Below, one piece after another: positions 1-7,901 of a stretch of DNA of 19,770 nt. Each line of letters begins with the position of its first letter. Position 1 is the stretch's first letter. Made by a program: the position numbers and the translations under genes. The notes below the pieces were generated by a model. That model saw only the letters and a program-made list of their open reading frames with translations. It did no database searches and was not told the DNA's origin. The stretch is from Sphingobium sp. (GTDB lineage: Bacteria > Pseudomonadota > Alphaproteobacteria > Sphingomonadales > Sphingomonadaceae), in the NCBI RefSeq assembly GCF_003248505.1, contig NZ_QFOA01000063.1:1-19770 (forward strand). The letters are read 5' to 3'.

Positions 1-866
1 GTCCCTATCATGCCTGGGGCTATGATCTGGAAGGGTCGCTCAAGTCGGTTCCCAGTCAGCATGACTTCGCCTGCCTGAACAAGGCCGACAATGGTCTGAT
101 CGAAGTCAGGTGCGATAGCTATAAGGGCTTCATATTCATCAACTTCGATGCCGATGCCGAGCCGTTGCTGGACTTTCTGGGTGAATTCGTGGCGCTGACC
201 GAAGGCTATCCGCTCGACCGGATGGTAGTCAAAGATCATTTCACCATCGAGATGTCGTGCAACTGGAAGATCGCCTATCACAATTTTCTCGAAATCTATC
301 ACGTCAACACGGTCCATCCCAAGACGCTGGCGCCCCATCTGGATTCACGCAGTTTCGTGATCGCTCTGTATGAGGGCGGCCACATGCGGTTCGGGACGCG
401 CAAGAAGGGGGGGGAGTCGCTGTTCGCGGTCCCGCCGGTACGGCCGGACGACATTGCGCAGGTTTTCCTCGACAACACCATCGCCCTGCCGACATTCCCC
501 AACACCTTCTTCTCGCTCGATCCGGTGGGGTTCAACCTGCAATGTTTCTGGCCTGCGGGCCCGGATCGGTCGATCATGGAAGTGCGCCAGATGGGTTGGG
601 AATCCGACACGCAGGCGGACCGCGACTATTGGCAGGGCATGCGCAAGGCGACCGAGCATATTCTGTCGGAGGATATGTGCCTGTTCGGGAATATCCAGCA
701 GTCGCTCAGAAATGGCGCGATTCCCTCGATCTGGGCCGGCTATCAGGAGCGCGCACTCTATTGGTTCGAGGAAGAGATCGACCGCCGCATAGGGGCAGAG
801 CACGTCCCGGCCGATCTTCGGGTGGAACCGCGCATCGCATCCTTCATGGCACCCCGAAGCGTATGA
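1..866 (+). CDS. Rieske aromatic-ring-hydroxylating oxygenase, alpha subunit (5' partial)
   Basis: This is the C-terminal part of a Rieske non-heme iron oxygenase large subunit; the frame is read from base 3 and the start lies upstream of the window. The first residues are PYHAWGYDLEG, and the split first codon (?GT) fits Cys, so the window opens on the second half of the Rieske cluster motif (C-x2-H). The mononuclear iron site is visible as Glu-Ile-Tyr-His-x4-His, with the two His codons at 300-302 and 315-317. The probable third ligand is the Asp at 672-674 in SEDMCLFGNIQ. Such enzymes hydroxylate or demethylate aromatic or other hydrophobic substrates in the cytoplasm, using electrons from a reductase or ferredoxin. 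Neither a reductase nor a beta subunit is seen in the window. The family is secure; the substrate is not readable. Confidence 0.93.
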   Translation, partial: PYHAWGYDLEGSLKSVPSQHDFACLNKADNGLIEVRCDSYKGFIFINFDADAEPLLDFLGEFVALTEGYPLDRMVVKDHFTIEMSCNWKIAYHNFLEIYHVNTVHPKTLAPHLDSRSFVIALYEGGHMRFGTRKKGGESLFAVPPVRPDDIAQVFLDNTIALPTFPNTFFSLDPVGFNLQCFWPAGPDRSIMEVRQMGWESDTQADRDYWQGMRKATEHILSEDMCLFGNIQQSLRNGAIPSIWAGYQERALYWFEEEIDRRIGAEHVPADLRVEPRIASFMAPRSV

Positions 867-985
867 TTCGGGAACGCTGACCCCAAAAGCGGCGACTTCA
901 GTATTTTCTTTGCATAGCGTCGCCACGCCGAACACTCATCGGGATAACAGGGTCCGCCCCAGGATCCGATCTGCGGGAGAGCGGT

Positions 986-2731
986 ATGAAGAACCACAGC
1001 GTCGTTGGCAGTGACGAGGCGATAGAAATCGTGTGGCCGCTTGGTCAGCGCGAGCGCGTGACAACCGTCTTCGCGGATCGTCTGGACGATCTTTCAGGCA
1101 AGACCGTCGCCGAAATCTGGTCCTGGATGTGGGGAGGCGACGTCGCATTTGCGGTCATTCGCGAAGAACTGAAACGTCGATATCCCGACATCACGATCAT
1201 TCCCTATACCGAGTTCGGCAACATTCATGGGCCCGATGAAAACGCCGTGGTCGCCGGTCTGGGCGATGAGCTCAAGCGCAGGGGCGTGGATGCGGCGATA
1301 TTGGGCATCGCCAATTGCGGCAGTTGCACGCCTGCGGTCCTGCGCGCCCATGTCGCGGTCGAGCGCGCGGGCATCCCGGCCGTGTCGATCGTCGGCGCGC
1401 CGTTCATCGATCAGGCAACCGCCGTCGCCGAATATCTGAATGTCGCGGGCGCGGCCATGGCGGTCTATCCCGGCAATATCGAAGCGGACAGCAAGGTTTT
1501 GTTCCGCCGGAAGGTGACGGATAATCTGCCCGATCCGATCGTTGCCGGGTTGAAGACCGGCAGCATCTCGACAGCGGAGGCGGTTCAGGACCCTGCCCCG
1601 CGGGAGATCGTGTTCCGAGGGTCGCTGGACGCCGTGCAGGATCATGTCGAACGCATGGGCTGGGGCGATGGTCTGCCCGTCGTTCCACCCACGCTTGAAC
1701 GGGTGGAGGCCTTCCTGTCCTTCACGCCCCGCGCACCCGACGAAGTGCTGGGCCGATTGCTTCCGGCAGGGCACCAGGCGACGATCTGGAACGTGGCCGT
1801 CAATGGCGTGATGGCGGGGTGTCGGCCGGAATATATGCCGATCCTGGCGGCGGCGGCGGAGATCATCTGCGATCCTGCCTTTCGGCTGGAGGACCAGGGC
1901 GCGTCGCCCGCGTGGGAGATGCTGTTGACAGTGTCCGGACCCATCGCGCGCGAACTGGATTTCAATGCCCAGCATGGCGTGTGCGCCAGCGGTCGGCGCG
2001 CGAACACGTCCATAGGGCGCTTCCTCCGCCTTTATTCCCGCAATATCGCCGGCCATCGCATTCCGCCGGGCGTGACGGACTATGCCGCGGTCGGCAATAA
2101 TTTCTGCGTTGCGATCGCGGAAGATGAGGCCAGGCTGCGCGATCTGGGCTGGGCGACCGACGGGGAAGAGCAGGGGCTCGCTCCGGACGAAAGCGGCGTG
2201 ACGGTGCAGGGGATCGTCGCGGCCAGTCCCACCTTTTTCTACTTCGGGGGCGACGATGGCGATCCCACCGTCTCGCTCGCGCCGCTCCGCGACGTGTTCG
2301 GCACCGCCATATGCGGCTATTGGGGGTTCACCGGCGCGACCTACGGTCACTGGCATCCGCTCGTCCTGCTCAATCCCGACATGGCGGCGTCGATAGCCGC
2401 GCACGGCTGGACCAAGGATGACGTCCGCCGATTCCTGTACGAAGGCTGCCGGATTTCGGCTGCGGAACTCGAACGTCGGGGCGGGGTGATGAACCTCGAT
2501 CTTGCAGATCAGGTCCGTCGCGGCGTCCTGCCGCCGGTCTATCATGAATCGGACGATCCTGAACGGATGGTCCCGCTATTCGTGCGGCCCGAATGGATCA
2601 GGGTGGTCGTCGCCGGCGCGCCGACCACCTGTTTCCGCGGCTATATGAACAATCACGAACAGGGCGTCCCGGCAACCCGGAAGGTTCAGCTTCCGGCCGA
2701 CTGGGCTGCCCGTATCGCGCAGAGAGGATGA
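986..2731 (+). CDS. UGSC-family protein, cysteine (CGSC) form
   Basis: A 581-aa cytosolic protein without signal peptide or membrane segment. Residues 111-114 are Cys-Gly-Ser-Cys in the context GIANCGSCTPAVLRAH, which I recognise as the signature of the UGSC-like family, whose first position is selenocysteine in some members and Cys in others. Here the codon is TGC (1316-1318), so no recoding is needed. The N-terminal domain covers about residues 12-190. A second region, about 205-581, begins with GWGDGLPVVPPT and contains conserved-looking cysteines C279 (MAGC), C333 (HGVC) and C488 (YEGC). The biochemical role of the family is, to my knowledge, not established; a thiol redox function is only an inference from the motif. 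The start has a GGGAGAG ribosome site nearby. The stop abuts the next gene, so the two are probably translated together. Confidence 0.85.
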   Translation: MKNHSVVGSDEAIEIVWPLGQRERVTTVFADRLDDLSGKTVAEIWSWMWGGDVAFAVIREELKRRYPDITIIPYTEFGNIHGPDENAVVAGLGDELKRRGVDAAILGIANCGSCTPAVLRAHVAVERAGIPAVSIVGAPFIDQATAVAEYLNVAGAAMAVYPGNIEADSKVLFRRKVTDNLPDPIVAGLKTGSISTAEAVQDPAPREIVFRGSLDAVQDHVERMGWGDGLPVVPPTLERVEAFLSFTPRAPDEVLGRLLPAGHQATIWNVAVNGVMAGCRPEYMPILAAAAEIICDPAFRLEDQGASPAWEMLLTVSGPIARELDFNAQHGVCASGRRANTSIGRFLRLYSRNIAGHRIPPGVTDYAAVGNNFCVAIAEDEARLRDLGWATDGEEQGLAPDESGVTVQGIVAASPTFFYFGGDDGDPTVSLAPLRDVFGTAICGYWGFTGATYGHWHPLVLLNPDMAASIAAHGWTKDDVRRFLYEGCRISAAELERRGGVMNLDLADQVRRGVLPPVYHESDDPERMVPLFVRPEWIRVVVAGAPTTCFRGYMNNHEQGVPATRKVQLPADWAARIAQRG

Positions 2732-2733
2732 TA

Positions 2734-4134
2734 ATGACTGAGGCCCTGACAACATTCCGGTCGACCCTCGTCGCACGACCGACGGATCCTCTGGATGCCA
2801 AGGTTTTCGACTGGTTGGCCGACAATATGGGCGATGTGATCGCATTCGAACGACAGCCGCGCTGGCGACCGGGATGGAACGCCGTGGTCGCGCGGGACGG
2901 TCACGAGCAGCGGCTGTATGTGCGCGGTCCAAGGGGGGACAGCTATGTCTCGCCCATCGACATGCATCAGGAGGCGCGGATCCATCAGGTGTTCGAGGCG
3001 AACGGCATACCGGCGCCGCGCGTGTTCGGCATGATCCCCGATCCGCTTTGCATCGTGATGGAGGAACTGCCCGGTCGGATCGATACCGCCACAATCGAAG
3101 ATCCCGCGCTGAGACAGGCCGTGCGCGAGTCCTTCATCGATATCGTCGCCCGTATCCACGCGCTGCCGATCGAGCGTTTCGAGAGCGTCGGCTTGCCGGT
3201 TCCCTCCACCCCGGAGGAAGTGGCGATGAACCTCTATGCGCCATCGCAACGGATTTTCGAGCAGCGGATCGCGGGGCGGCGCTGGCCGCTGATGGAATTC
3301 GCCTGGTCATGGCTGAAGCGGAACATTCCCCAGGGCCGCAATCGCTTGTGTTTCGTCAACTTCGACGGGGGCCAGTTCCTGTTCGACGAAAAGGGCCGAA
3401 TCACCGGCCTGATCGATTTCGAAGTATCGTCCCTGGGCGATCCCGCAGCCGAACTTGCTGGCATGCGCCTGCGCGATTCGACGGAAAAGCTGGGCGATCT
3501 GACAGCGTTGATCAGGCGATATGAAAGCCTGTCGGGCGACCGGATCGACCGCAAGCTCATCGAATTTCACACCGCCGGTTTTTGCGCGGTCAATGGTTTC
3601 CTCATGTGGCCGCTGATGTTCGATAGCGCGCCGGAACAGGATTATGTCGCCTATCAGCACTATTGCGTCGCCACCAGCCGCTTCATGATACGCGCCATGG
3701 CCGACCATGAAGGCTTGGTGCTGGAAGACCCGCCGCTGCCGCAGATCGACCCGTTGGGATTCTCGCAAGCGGCCCGCCATCTCGTCCGCCATCTGGAAGC
3801 CATGCCGGGCGGGGATGCAGCGGCGCGTTACGAACGCGACTCCGCTGCGGCGCAGGCAGAACATCTGGGACGGGTTAACGATTATGGCATGAGCGTGCGC
3901 GCCGCCAACATGGCCGATATCGCCGCGCTTACCGGCGGTTCGGTACGGGACTGGGACGACGCGCAGGATCAGTTGTCGCATTGGGTCGCCGCACACGCCG
4001 GTCAGGGTGACGCGGACGCCAGACTGATTCTGCTGTTCCATCGCTGGTTGAAGCGCCAGTCCTTCCTGCTCAGGGGATGCGGTCAGGCCGCCTATCTGAC
4101 CGACGTGGACCTTCAGTCCGTTCTGCATGACTGA
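2734..4134 (+). CDS. APH-fold phosphotransferase family protein with altered catalytic loop
   Basis: A 466-aa soluble protein of the aminoglycoside-phosphotransferase/ACAD10-like kinase superfamily. The N-lobe includes an IVMEELPG hinge-like segment. The metal-binding Asp is D228 in GLIDFEVSSLGDPAAELA. The catalytic loop is unusual: where the family usually has H-G-D-x4-N, this protein reads V-N209-F-D211-G-G-Q214-F, with Asn for His and a shorter loop. An extra C-terminal domain of about 120 residues follows. The ATG at 2734 is chosen because AGAGAGG ends 6 nt upstream; an in-frame ATG at 2728 overlaps the upstream TGA but has no spacer. It is coupled to the UGSC gene. Relatives can phosphorylate small-molecule hydroxyl groups; the substrate here is unknown, and catalytic competence is uncertain because of the loop. 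Confidence 0.85.
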   Translation: MTEALTTFRSTLVARPTDPLDAKVFDWLADNMGDVIAFERQPRWRPGWNAVVARDGHEQRLYVRGPRGDSYVSPIDMHQEARIHQVFEANGIPAPRVFGMIPDPLCIVMEELPGRIDTATIEDPALRQAVRESFIDIVARIHALPIERFESVGLPVPSTPEEVAMNLYAPSQRIFEQRIAGRRWPLMEFAWSWLKRNIPQGRNRLCFVNFDGGQFLFDEKGRITGLIDFEVSSLGDPAAELAGMRLRDSTEKLGDLTALIRRYESLSGDRIDRKLIEFHTAGFCAVNGFLMWPLMFDSAPEQDYVAYQHYCVATSRFMIRAMADHEGLVLEDPPLPQIDPLGFSQAARHLVRHLEAMPGGDAAARYERDSAAAQAEHLGRVNDYGMSVRAANMADIAALTGGSVRDWDDAQDQLSHWVAAHAGQGDADARLILLFHRWLKRQSFLLRGCGQAAYLTDVDLQSVLHD

Positions 4135-4237
4135 ATGGAAGAAGCATTACGATCATAAATAACAAGTTTTGAAGCGGCGCTTTCAAAATCGTTCAAGCGC
4201 CTTGCGGTAAAAGCAAATATCATTGCGGCAGGGAAAT

Positions 4238-4257
4238 GGCATGGGTCGACCCATGCC
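4238..4257. promoter_or_regulatory. Perfect 20-bp palindrome upstream of TonB receptor gene
   Basis: Each half-site is GGCATGGGTC or its exact reverse complement, with no central spacer. It lies 26 bp before the receptor ATG and 13 bp before its ribosome site. The gap from 4135 to 4283 is otherwise AT-richer than its surroundings. The palindrome could be a dimeric repressor operator (the TetR regulator encoded downstream is one candidate) or a hairpin in the mRNA leader. The symmetry is seen directly; the function is inference. Confidence 0.5.
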
Positions 4258-4283
4258 GCCCAACGATAAGAGGGAGAGGGCAA

Positions 4284-6830
4284 ATGCGGTTTTCGGCCAA
4301 TCGATTTTTCTGGATGTGTTCCACGGCTTTGTTGGCCGGAACGTCTTCTGCTGCCCTTGCGCAGGGCGCGCCGCCTTCAAGCGGGGATGCGCCCGCCGCG
4401 CAATCGCAGCGATCAGGCTCTCCTCAGCTGGAAGATATCGTGGTGACGGCTCGTCGCACGAGCGAGGCCTTGCAGACCACACCCGTTGCTGTGACTGCGC
4501 TCAGCAACGAGGCGCTACAGCAGCGTCAGGTGCTTCAGGCCACCGATCTTCAGCGCGCCGCGCCTGCGGTTAGCATCGGCACCGGCGGCACCGGACCGGC
4601 GTCCATCCTTTATATTTCGATCCGCGGGCAAGCCCAGAACAGCCCCAACAGCTTCTCCGACAATGCTGTCGGCATCTACATCGACGGCATCTATCTGGGC
4701 CGCGCGATCGGCGGCAATGTCGGTTTCCTCGATCTTTCCAGCGCAGAAGTGCTGCGCGGTCCTCAGGGCACGCTGTTCGGCCGCAACACAACGGGTGGCG
4801 CACTCAATATCACGACCAACGCCCCGACGCAGAATTTCGAGGGCTATATCAGGGTGGGGGCCGGAAATTACGACGCCAATCTGTTCGAAGGGGTCCTCAA
4901 CGTTCCTTTGACGCCCGAACTGGCGGTGCGCTTTGCGGGTCGCTATGAAGATCATAAGGGATATTTCCCGGCACCCTTCCTCGGCACCAATCTCGGCAGC
5001 CTCGACAGCAGCTATCTGGCGCGCGGTTCCATCAAATGGGAACCCAATTCATTGCCGCTGACGTGGACCGTCAGCGGCGACTATACTCGGCAACGGGGCA
5101 GTGGCCCGCCGTTCGTCGCGGCGGCGCTCAATCCGGCAAGCCCCTTGTCTTATTATTATGGTCTGGCGCAACGGCAACAGGCTAACCCGGGGATCATCGG
5201 GCAGGAGTCCGATGCCATTCTGACCGGTGCGCTGGGCTTCGCTGTCCCGACAGCCGACGTCAGGAAGTTCATTCCCGCAGGCCTGACGGGCCCCATCACT
5301 CAGTTCGGCAACGCGGCCTTCCCCAATTCCGGCGGGCTAAGATCGAACAATCCGCTGACGACATATCAATATAATAATTTCGGGCGCGCCGAGCTGGATA
5401 TGCTGGGCCGACTGGGCGATGGCACGACCGGCTGGTCGACGACGAGCAATCTTGCGGTCGATCTTGGAGACCTGACCGTCAAATCGATCACCGGCTATCG
5501 CCAGTCGCGCTCCTTCAATGTCTTCAACATCTCGGCGCTGCCGACCGCCGCAGGTGCGGGATACAGCATCTATCGCAATCGCCAGTTCAGCCAGGAGCTT
5601 CAACTGAGCGGCGACTTCGGTGCCCTGTCCTTCATCACGGGGCTTTATTACTTTCGGGAACATGGGACGGAATCGACGCTTGCCGATACGTTCGAATACA
5701 CGCCGATCGGCACGCGAATTTTCAACAACGCCAATTATGTCCAGCAATCGAAAGGCATGTTCTTCCAGGCAAACTATAATTTCACCGATCGACTGCGCGT
5801 AACCGGCGGCATCCGCTATACGTGGGACAAGCGGTTCATCAACCGCCACAACACCGTCAACTGGAACTTGCCTGCGGCGCAACAGACCTGCGTGGTCGGC
5901 CCCAACGCAGGCATTCCGAACACGGGCGATGATTGCAACAACCCGGAAACGGTGAAATTCAGCTATCCGGCCTGGACCGCAGGCATCGACTATCGGATCG
6001 GCCAGGATACCTTCGTCTATCTCAAGACCAGCGGCGCATCCATGTCGGGCGGTTTCAATTCCCGTCCCGTGCCGCCACCCTATTCGACGTCATTCCAGCC
6101 TGAAAATGTGCGCGACGTCGAAGCGGGGTTCAAGGGCGAGTTCCTCAACCGGCGTCTGCGCACGAACCTCGCGGCCTTCTACAGCTGGCAAAGCGATGTG
6201 CAACGCATCGTGAACGCCGTCGTCTGCAACGGCACCCCGCCGCAATGCGCCACGACCCAGTTCGTAAACAATGCGGGCAAGGTGCATACCTATGGCGTCG
6301 AACTGGAAACCACGCTGCTGCCCTGGCGCGGCATGCGCATCGACGCAAGTGCCGCCTATCTCAACGCGAAATATGTCAGCGGCACCCGGTTCGAAGACCA
6401 GTTGGTCAACGGTGCGATCCTCAGCGTGGACAGGTCGGGCGAACCTGTGCCTTATGCACCAAAATGGACGGCCGCCTTTGGCGCGACGCAGGATTTCGAC
6501 ATCGGCGCGGACATGCTGTCGCTGCATGCCGACTATTCCTATATCTCGTCGCGTTATTTCGATTTCTTCACCACCGGCGATCCCGCCCAAGCGCCCTCGG
6601 TCGCCATCGCCAACGACGCTTCACGCATTCGCGCCTATGGACTGGTGAATGCGGTCGCGACCTATTCTCTGAAAGAGCAGAAGTTCGACGTCGCCCTTTG
6701 GGTCAAGAACCTGACGGACAAGGCCTATTTCACCAATGTCTTCAACAGCTACACTGGCTTGGGCGTCACGGCGCAAAATCCCGGGTCGCCACGGACCTAT
6801 GGCTTTACTGTGACTTACCGCTGGAACTGA
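4284..6830 (+). CDS. TonB-dependent outer-membrane receptor
   Basis: An 848-aa outer-membrane receptor that would take up a substrate with energy from TonB-ExbB-ExbD. A signal peptide covers residues 1-26 (FWMCSTALLAG core, cleavage after ALA). A TonB-box-like segment, DIVVTA, is at 51-56. The plug domain follows, with the characteristic LRGPQGTLFGRNTTGGAL near residue 158, then a long beta-barrel ending YGFTVTYRWN with aromatic residues near the C-terminus. Two Cys pairs in the second half probably sit in outer loops. The ATG at 4284 is chosen over an upstream in-frame ATG at 4236 because it gives a clean signal peptide and follows AGGGAG with a 7-nt spacer; the upstream ATG lies inside the palindrome. 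Sphingomonad receptors of this type often serve hydrophobic carbon sources rather than iron, so the ligand may be the substrate of this cluster. Confidence 0.95.
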   Translation: MRFSANRFFWMCSTALLAGTSSAALAQGAPPSSGDAPAAQSQRSGSPQLEDIVVTARRTSEALQTTPVAVTALSNEALQQRQVLQATDLQRAAPAVSIGTGGTGPASILYISIRGQAQNSPNSFSDNAVGIYIDGIYLGRAIGGNVGFLDLSSAEVLRGPQGTLFGRNTTGGALNITTNAPTQNFEGYIRVGAGNYDANLFEGVLNVPLTPELAVRFAGRYEDHKGYFPAPFLGTNLGSLDSSYLARGSIKWEPNSLPLTWTVSGDYTRQRGSGPPFVAAALNPASPLSYYYGLAQRQQANPGIIGQESDAILTGALGFAVPTADVRKFIPAGLTGPITQFGNAAFPNSGGLRSNNPLTTYQYNNFGRAELDMLGRLGDGTTGWSTTSNLAVDLGDLTVKSITGYRQSRSFNVFNISALPTAAGAGYSIYRNRQFSQELQLSGDFGALSFITGLYYFREHGTESTLADTFEYTPIGTRIFNNANYVQQSKGMFFQANYNFTDRLRVTGGIRYTWDKRFINRHNTVNWNLPAAQQTCVVGPNAGIPNTGDDCNNPETVKFSYPAWTAGIDYRIGQDTFVYLKTSGASMSGGFNSRPVPPPYSTSFQPENVRDVEAGFKGEFLNRRLRTNLAAFYSWQSDVQRIVNAVVCNGTPPQCATTQFVNNAGKVHTYGVELETTLLPWRGMRIDASAAYLNAKYVSGTRFEDQLVNGAILSVDRSGEPVPYAPKWTAAFGATQDFDIGADMLSLHADYSYISSRYFDFFTTGDPAQAPSVAIANDASRIRAYGLVNAVATYSLKEQKFDVALWVKNLTDKAYFTNVFNSYTGLGVTAQNPGSPRTYGFTVTYRWN

Positions 6831-6842
6831 CTGACCGCACCT

Positions 6843-6880
6843 GTCTGCCGACGGCCGAGCCTGTCGGCAGACTGGTTCTT
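6843..6880 (+). terminator. Terminator-like hairpin after the TonB receptor gene
   Basis: A perfect 10-bp stem (GTCTGCCGAC at 6843-6852, GTCGGCAGAC at 6863-6872) can be extended inward by GGC/GCC around one bulged T. It is followed by a pyrimidine-rich tail, TGGTTCTTCTCTCC. It starts 12 bp after the receptor stop and so probably ends or attenuates that transcript. Confidence 0.6.
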
Positions 6881-6926
6881 CTCTCCTTCGCCGCATTCAA
6901 GACTATTGCGCAAAGGAGAGAAGGAT
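6875..6926 (+). promoter_or_regulatory. Hairpin sequestering the TetR ribosome-binding site
   Basis: CTTCTCTCCTT at 6878-6888 is the exact reverse complement of AAGGAGAGAAG at 6913-6923, which holds the Shine-Dalgarno sequence of the TetR gene. Wobble and Watson-Crick pairs (6875-6877 with 6924-6926) can extend the stem over the start codon. The 24-nt loop can itself pair near its base (GC/GC). In RNA this would hide the ribosome site in any transcript that begins upstream of it. The pairing is seen directly; control of translation is inference. Confidence 0.5.
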
Positions 6927-7593
6927 GAGCGATAAGAAAACCCGCTCGCTTCAGCGCGTCGTGGACATGGCGGTGGAAGCCTTTCGGTCCGACAGGCTCA
7001 GGGACATGTCGATCAATGTCATCGCAAAGGAAGCGCGATGTTCGACGGCCACGATCTACGAAGTTTTCGGCTCCAAATGGCAATTATATCGCATTGCTGC
7101 CAAGGCGTCGATCGAGCGCGGCGATCACCCGCGGATCGAGGAGTCGAACCAACAGGGCTCCATCGAAACGCTGTTCGGCTTCTGCGAAGCACGCATCGTG
7201 CATCTTGCAAGTCACGAACGGGGAAGAGGGGAGCATTTGCTAAACAGCCGCGCCGACATTTCCGGTGGCGACATGCGGGACTATGTGCAGCGGCAGCTAA
7301 GCTATATCCGTGAGGCTGTCGAAGGGCCGGTAAGACGCGCGATCGATGAAGGGTTGCTTCTTCCGTTCGATGTGGCGGCCCATGTCCACGCGATTATTTC
7401 GGGCACTGGCTTCGGCCCCATGGTCACCGGCAATTACCAACTCGATCCGGATTGCAACTGGCAAACGACCCTGCGTCTTACATTCGCGCCTTTGCTGACG
7501 GCTGAAGGGCAGGTCGCGCTGGAAGCCTTCGTGGCGCGGCGGTGGGCGGAGGCCGTGGATGCAGCCGATGAGGAAAAAGCGCGACTTCATTAA
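6925..7593 (+). CDS. TetR/AcrR-family transcriptional regulator
   Basis: A 222-aa DNA-binding regulator. Residues of about 8-60 form the TetR-type N-terminal domain, with the helix-turn-helix in INVIAKEARCSTATIYEVFGSKWQLY (about 30-55). The remaining residues are the divergent ligand-binding and dimerisation domain. The length is normal for the family. The ATG follows AAGGAG with a 6-nt spacer, and that site is paired in a hairpin (6875-6926). The gene sits between the receptor and the dehydrogenase run, in the same orientation. It is therefore a plausible local repressor responding to the pathway substrate or an intermediate. The operator is not proven; the palindrome at 4238-4257 is one candidate. 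Confidence 0.9.
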   Translation: MSDKKTRSLQRVVDMAVEAFRSDRLRDMSINVIAKEARCSTATIYEVFGSKWQLYRIAAKASIERGDHPRIEESNQQGSIETLFGFCEARIVHLASHERGRGEHLLNSRADISGGDMRDYVQRQLSYIREAVEGPVRRAIDEGLLLPFDVAAHVHAIISGTGFGPMVTGNYQLDPDCNWQTTLRLTFAPLLTAEGQVALEAFVARRWAEAVDAADEEKARLH

Positions 7594-7613
7594 TTGGGTT
7601 GTCAACACACCTG

Positions 7614-7645
7614 TTTCTTCTGCAGCGTCGCGCCACAAGAAGGAG
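7614..7645 (+). promoter_or_regulatory. Weak hairpin covering the ribosome site of the NifU-like gene
   Basis: TTCTTCT (7615-7621) can pair with AGAAGGA (7638-7644), including one G-U pair, and an outer T7614-G7645 wobble may add to it. The right arm is part of the Shine-Dalgarno region before the ATG at 7653. A small GCG/CGC stem can form in the loop. It resembles the much stronger hairpin before the TetR gene but could be chance pairing of a purine-rich ribosome site with a pyrimidine tract. Confidence 0.25.
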
Positions 7646-7652
7646 AGGTGGC

Positions 7653-7901
7653 ATGAACGAAGCTTTGCTGGACGCATTGCGCCCACTGGTGAGCGGAGAC
7701 GGGCTGAACCTCGATATTAGGCGGTTCGATCCTATGTCCGGTACACTCAACCTGCGGCTGTTCGAGGGTGAGAATCCGTGTACGCAGTGTCGCATGTCGG
7801 CCGATCTGCTGGCTGAAATCGCCTTGCCTGCGGCACAACGGATCGACCGGCGGGTGCGGCGCGTCACGATAGAGGATGATCGGACGGAGGCTTTGCGGTG
7901 A
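7653..7901 (+). CDS. Small NifU-like CxxC protein
   Basis: An 82-aa protein resembling the C-terminal NifU domain, a small Fe-S cluster scaffold or carrier. It shows a start like LLDALRPLVSGDGLNLDI, then a strand pair and the C43-T-Q-C46 motif followed by RMSADLL, matching the usual GACxxCpxS arrangement. Family members are usually about 70-100 aa, so the length fits. The ATG at 7653 follows AAGGAGAGG. An upstream in-frame ATG at 7599 is rejected because it would add an arginine-rich segment that the family lacks. The stop overlaps the GTG of the next SDR by 4 nt, so the two are coupled. It may supply a cluster to the Rieske enzyme upstream, but that is speculation. The family call is moderate because the domain is short and divergent. 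Confidence 0.65.
   Translation: MNEALLDALRPLVSGDGLNLDIRRFDPMSGTLNLRLFEGENPCTQCRMSADLLAEIALPAAQRIDRRVRRVTIEDDRTEALR

Noticed and set aside
1316..1327. Selenocysteine at the UGSC motif
   Set aside because: The codon is TGC, not TGA, so the protein has ordinary Cys and needs no SECIS element.
1094..2545. A 483-codon reverse open frame opposite the UGSC gene
   Set aside because: No family motif was seen, and the forward frame holds the CGSC motif and a good ribosome site.
4236..4283. Upstream ATG as start of the TonB receptor
   Set aside because: It would add 16 residues before the signal peptide, lacks a ribosome site and lies inside the palindrome.
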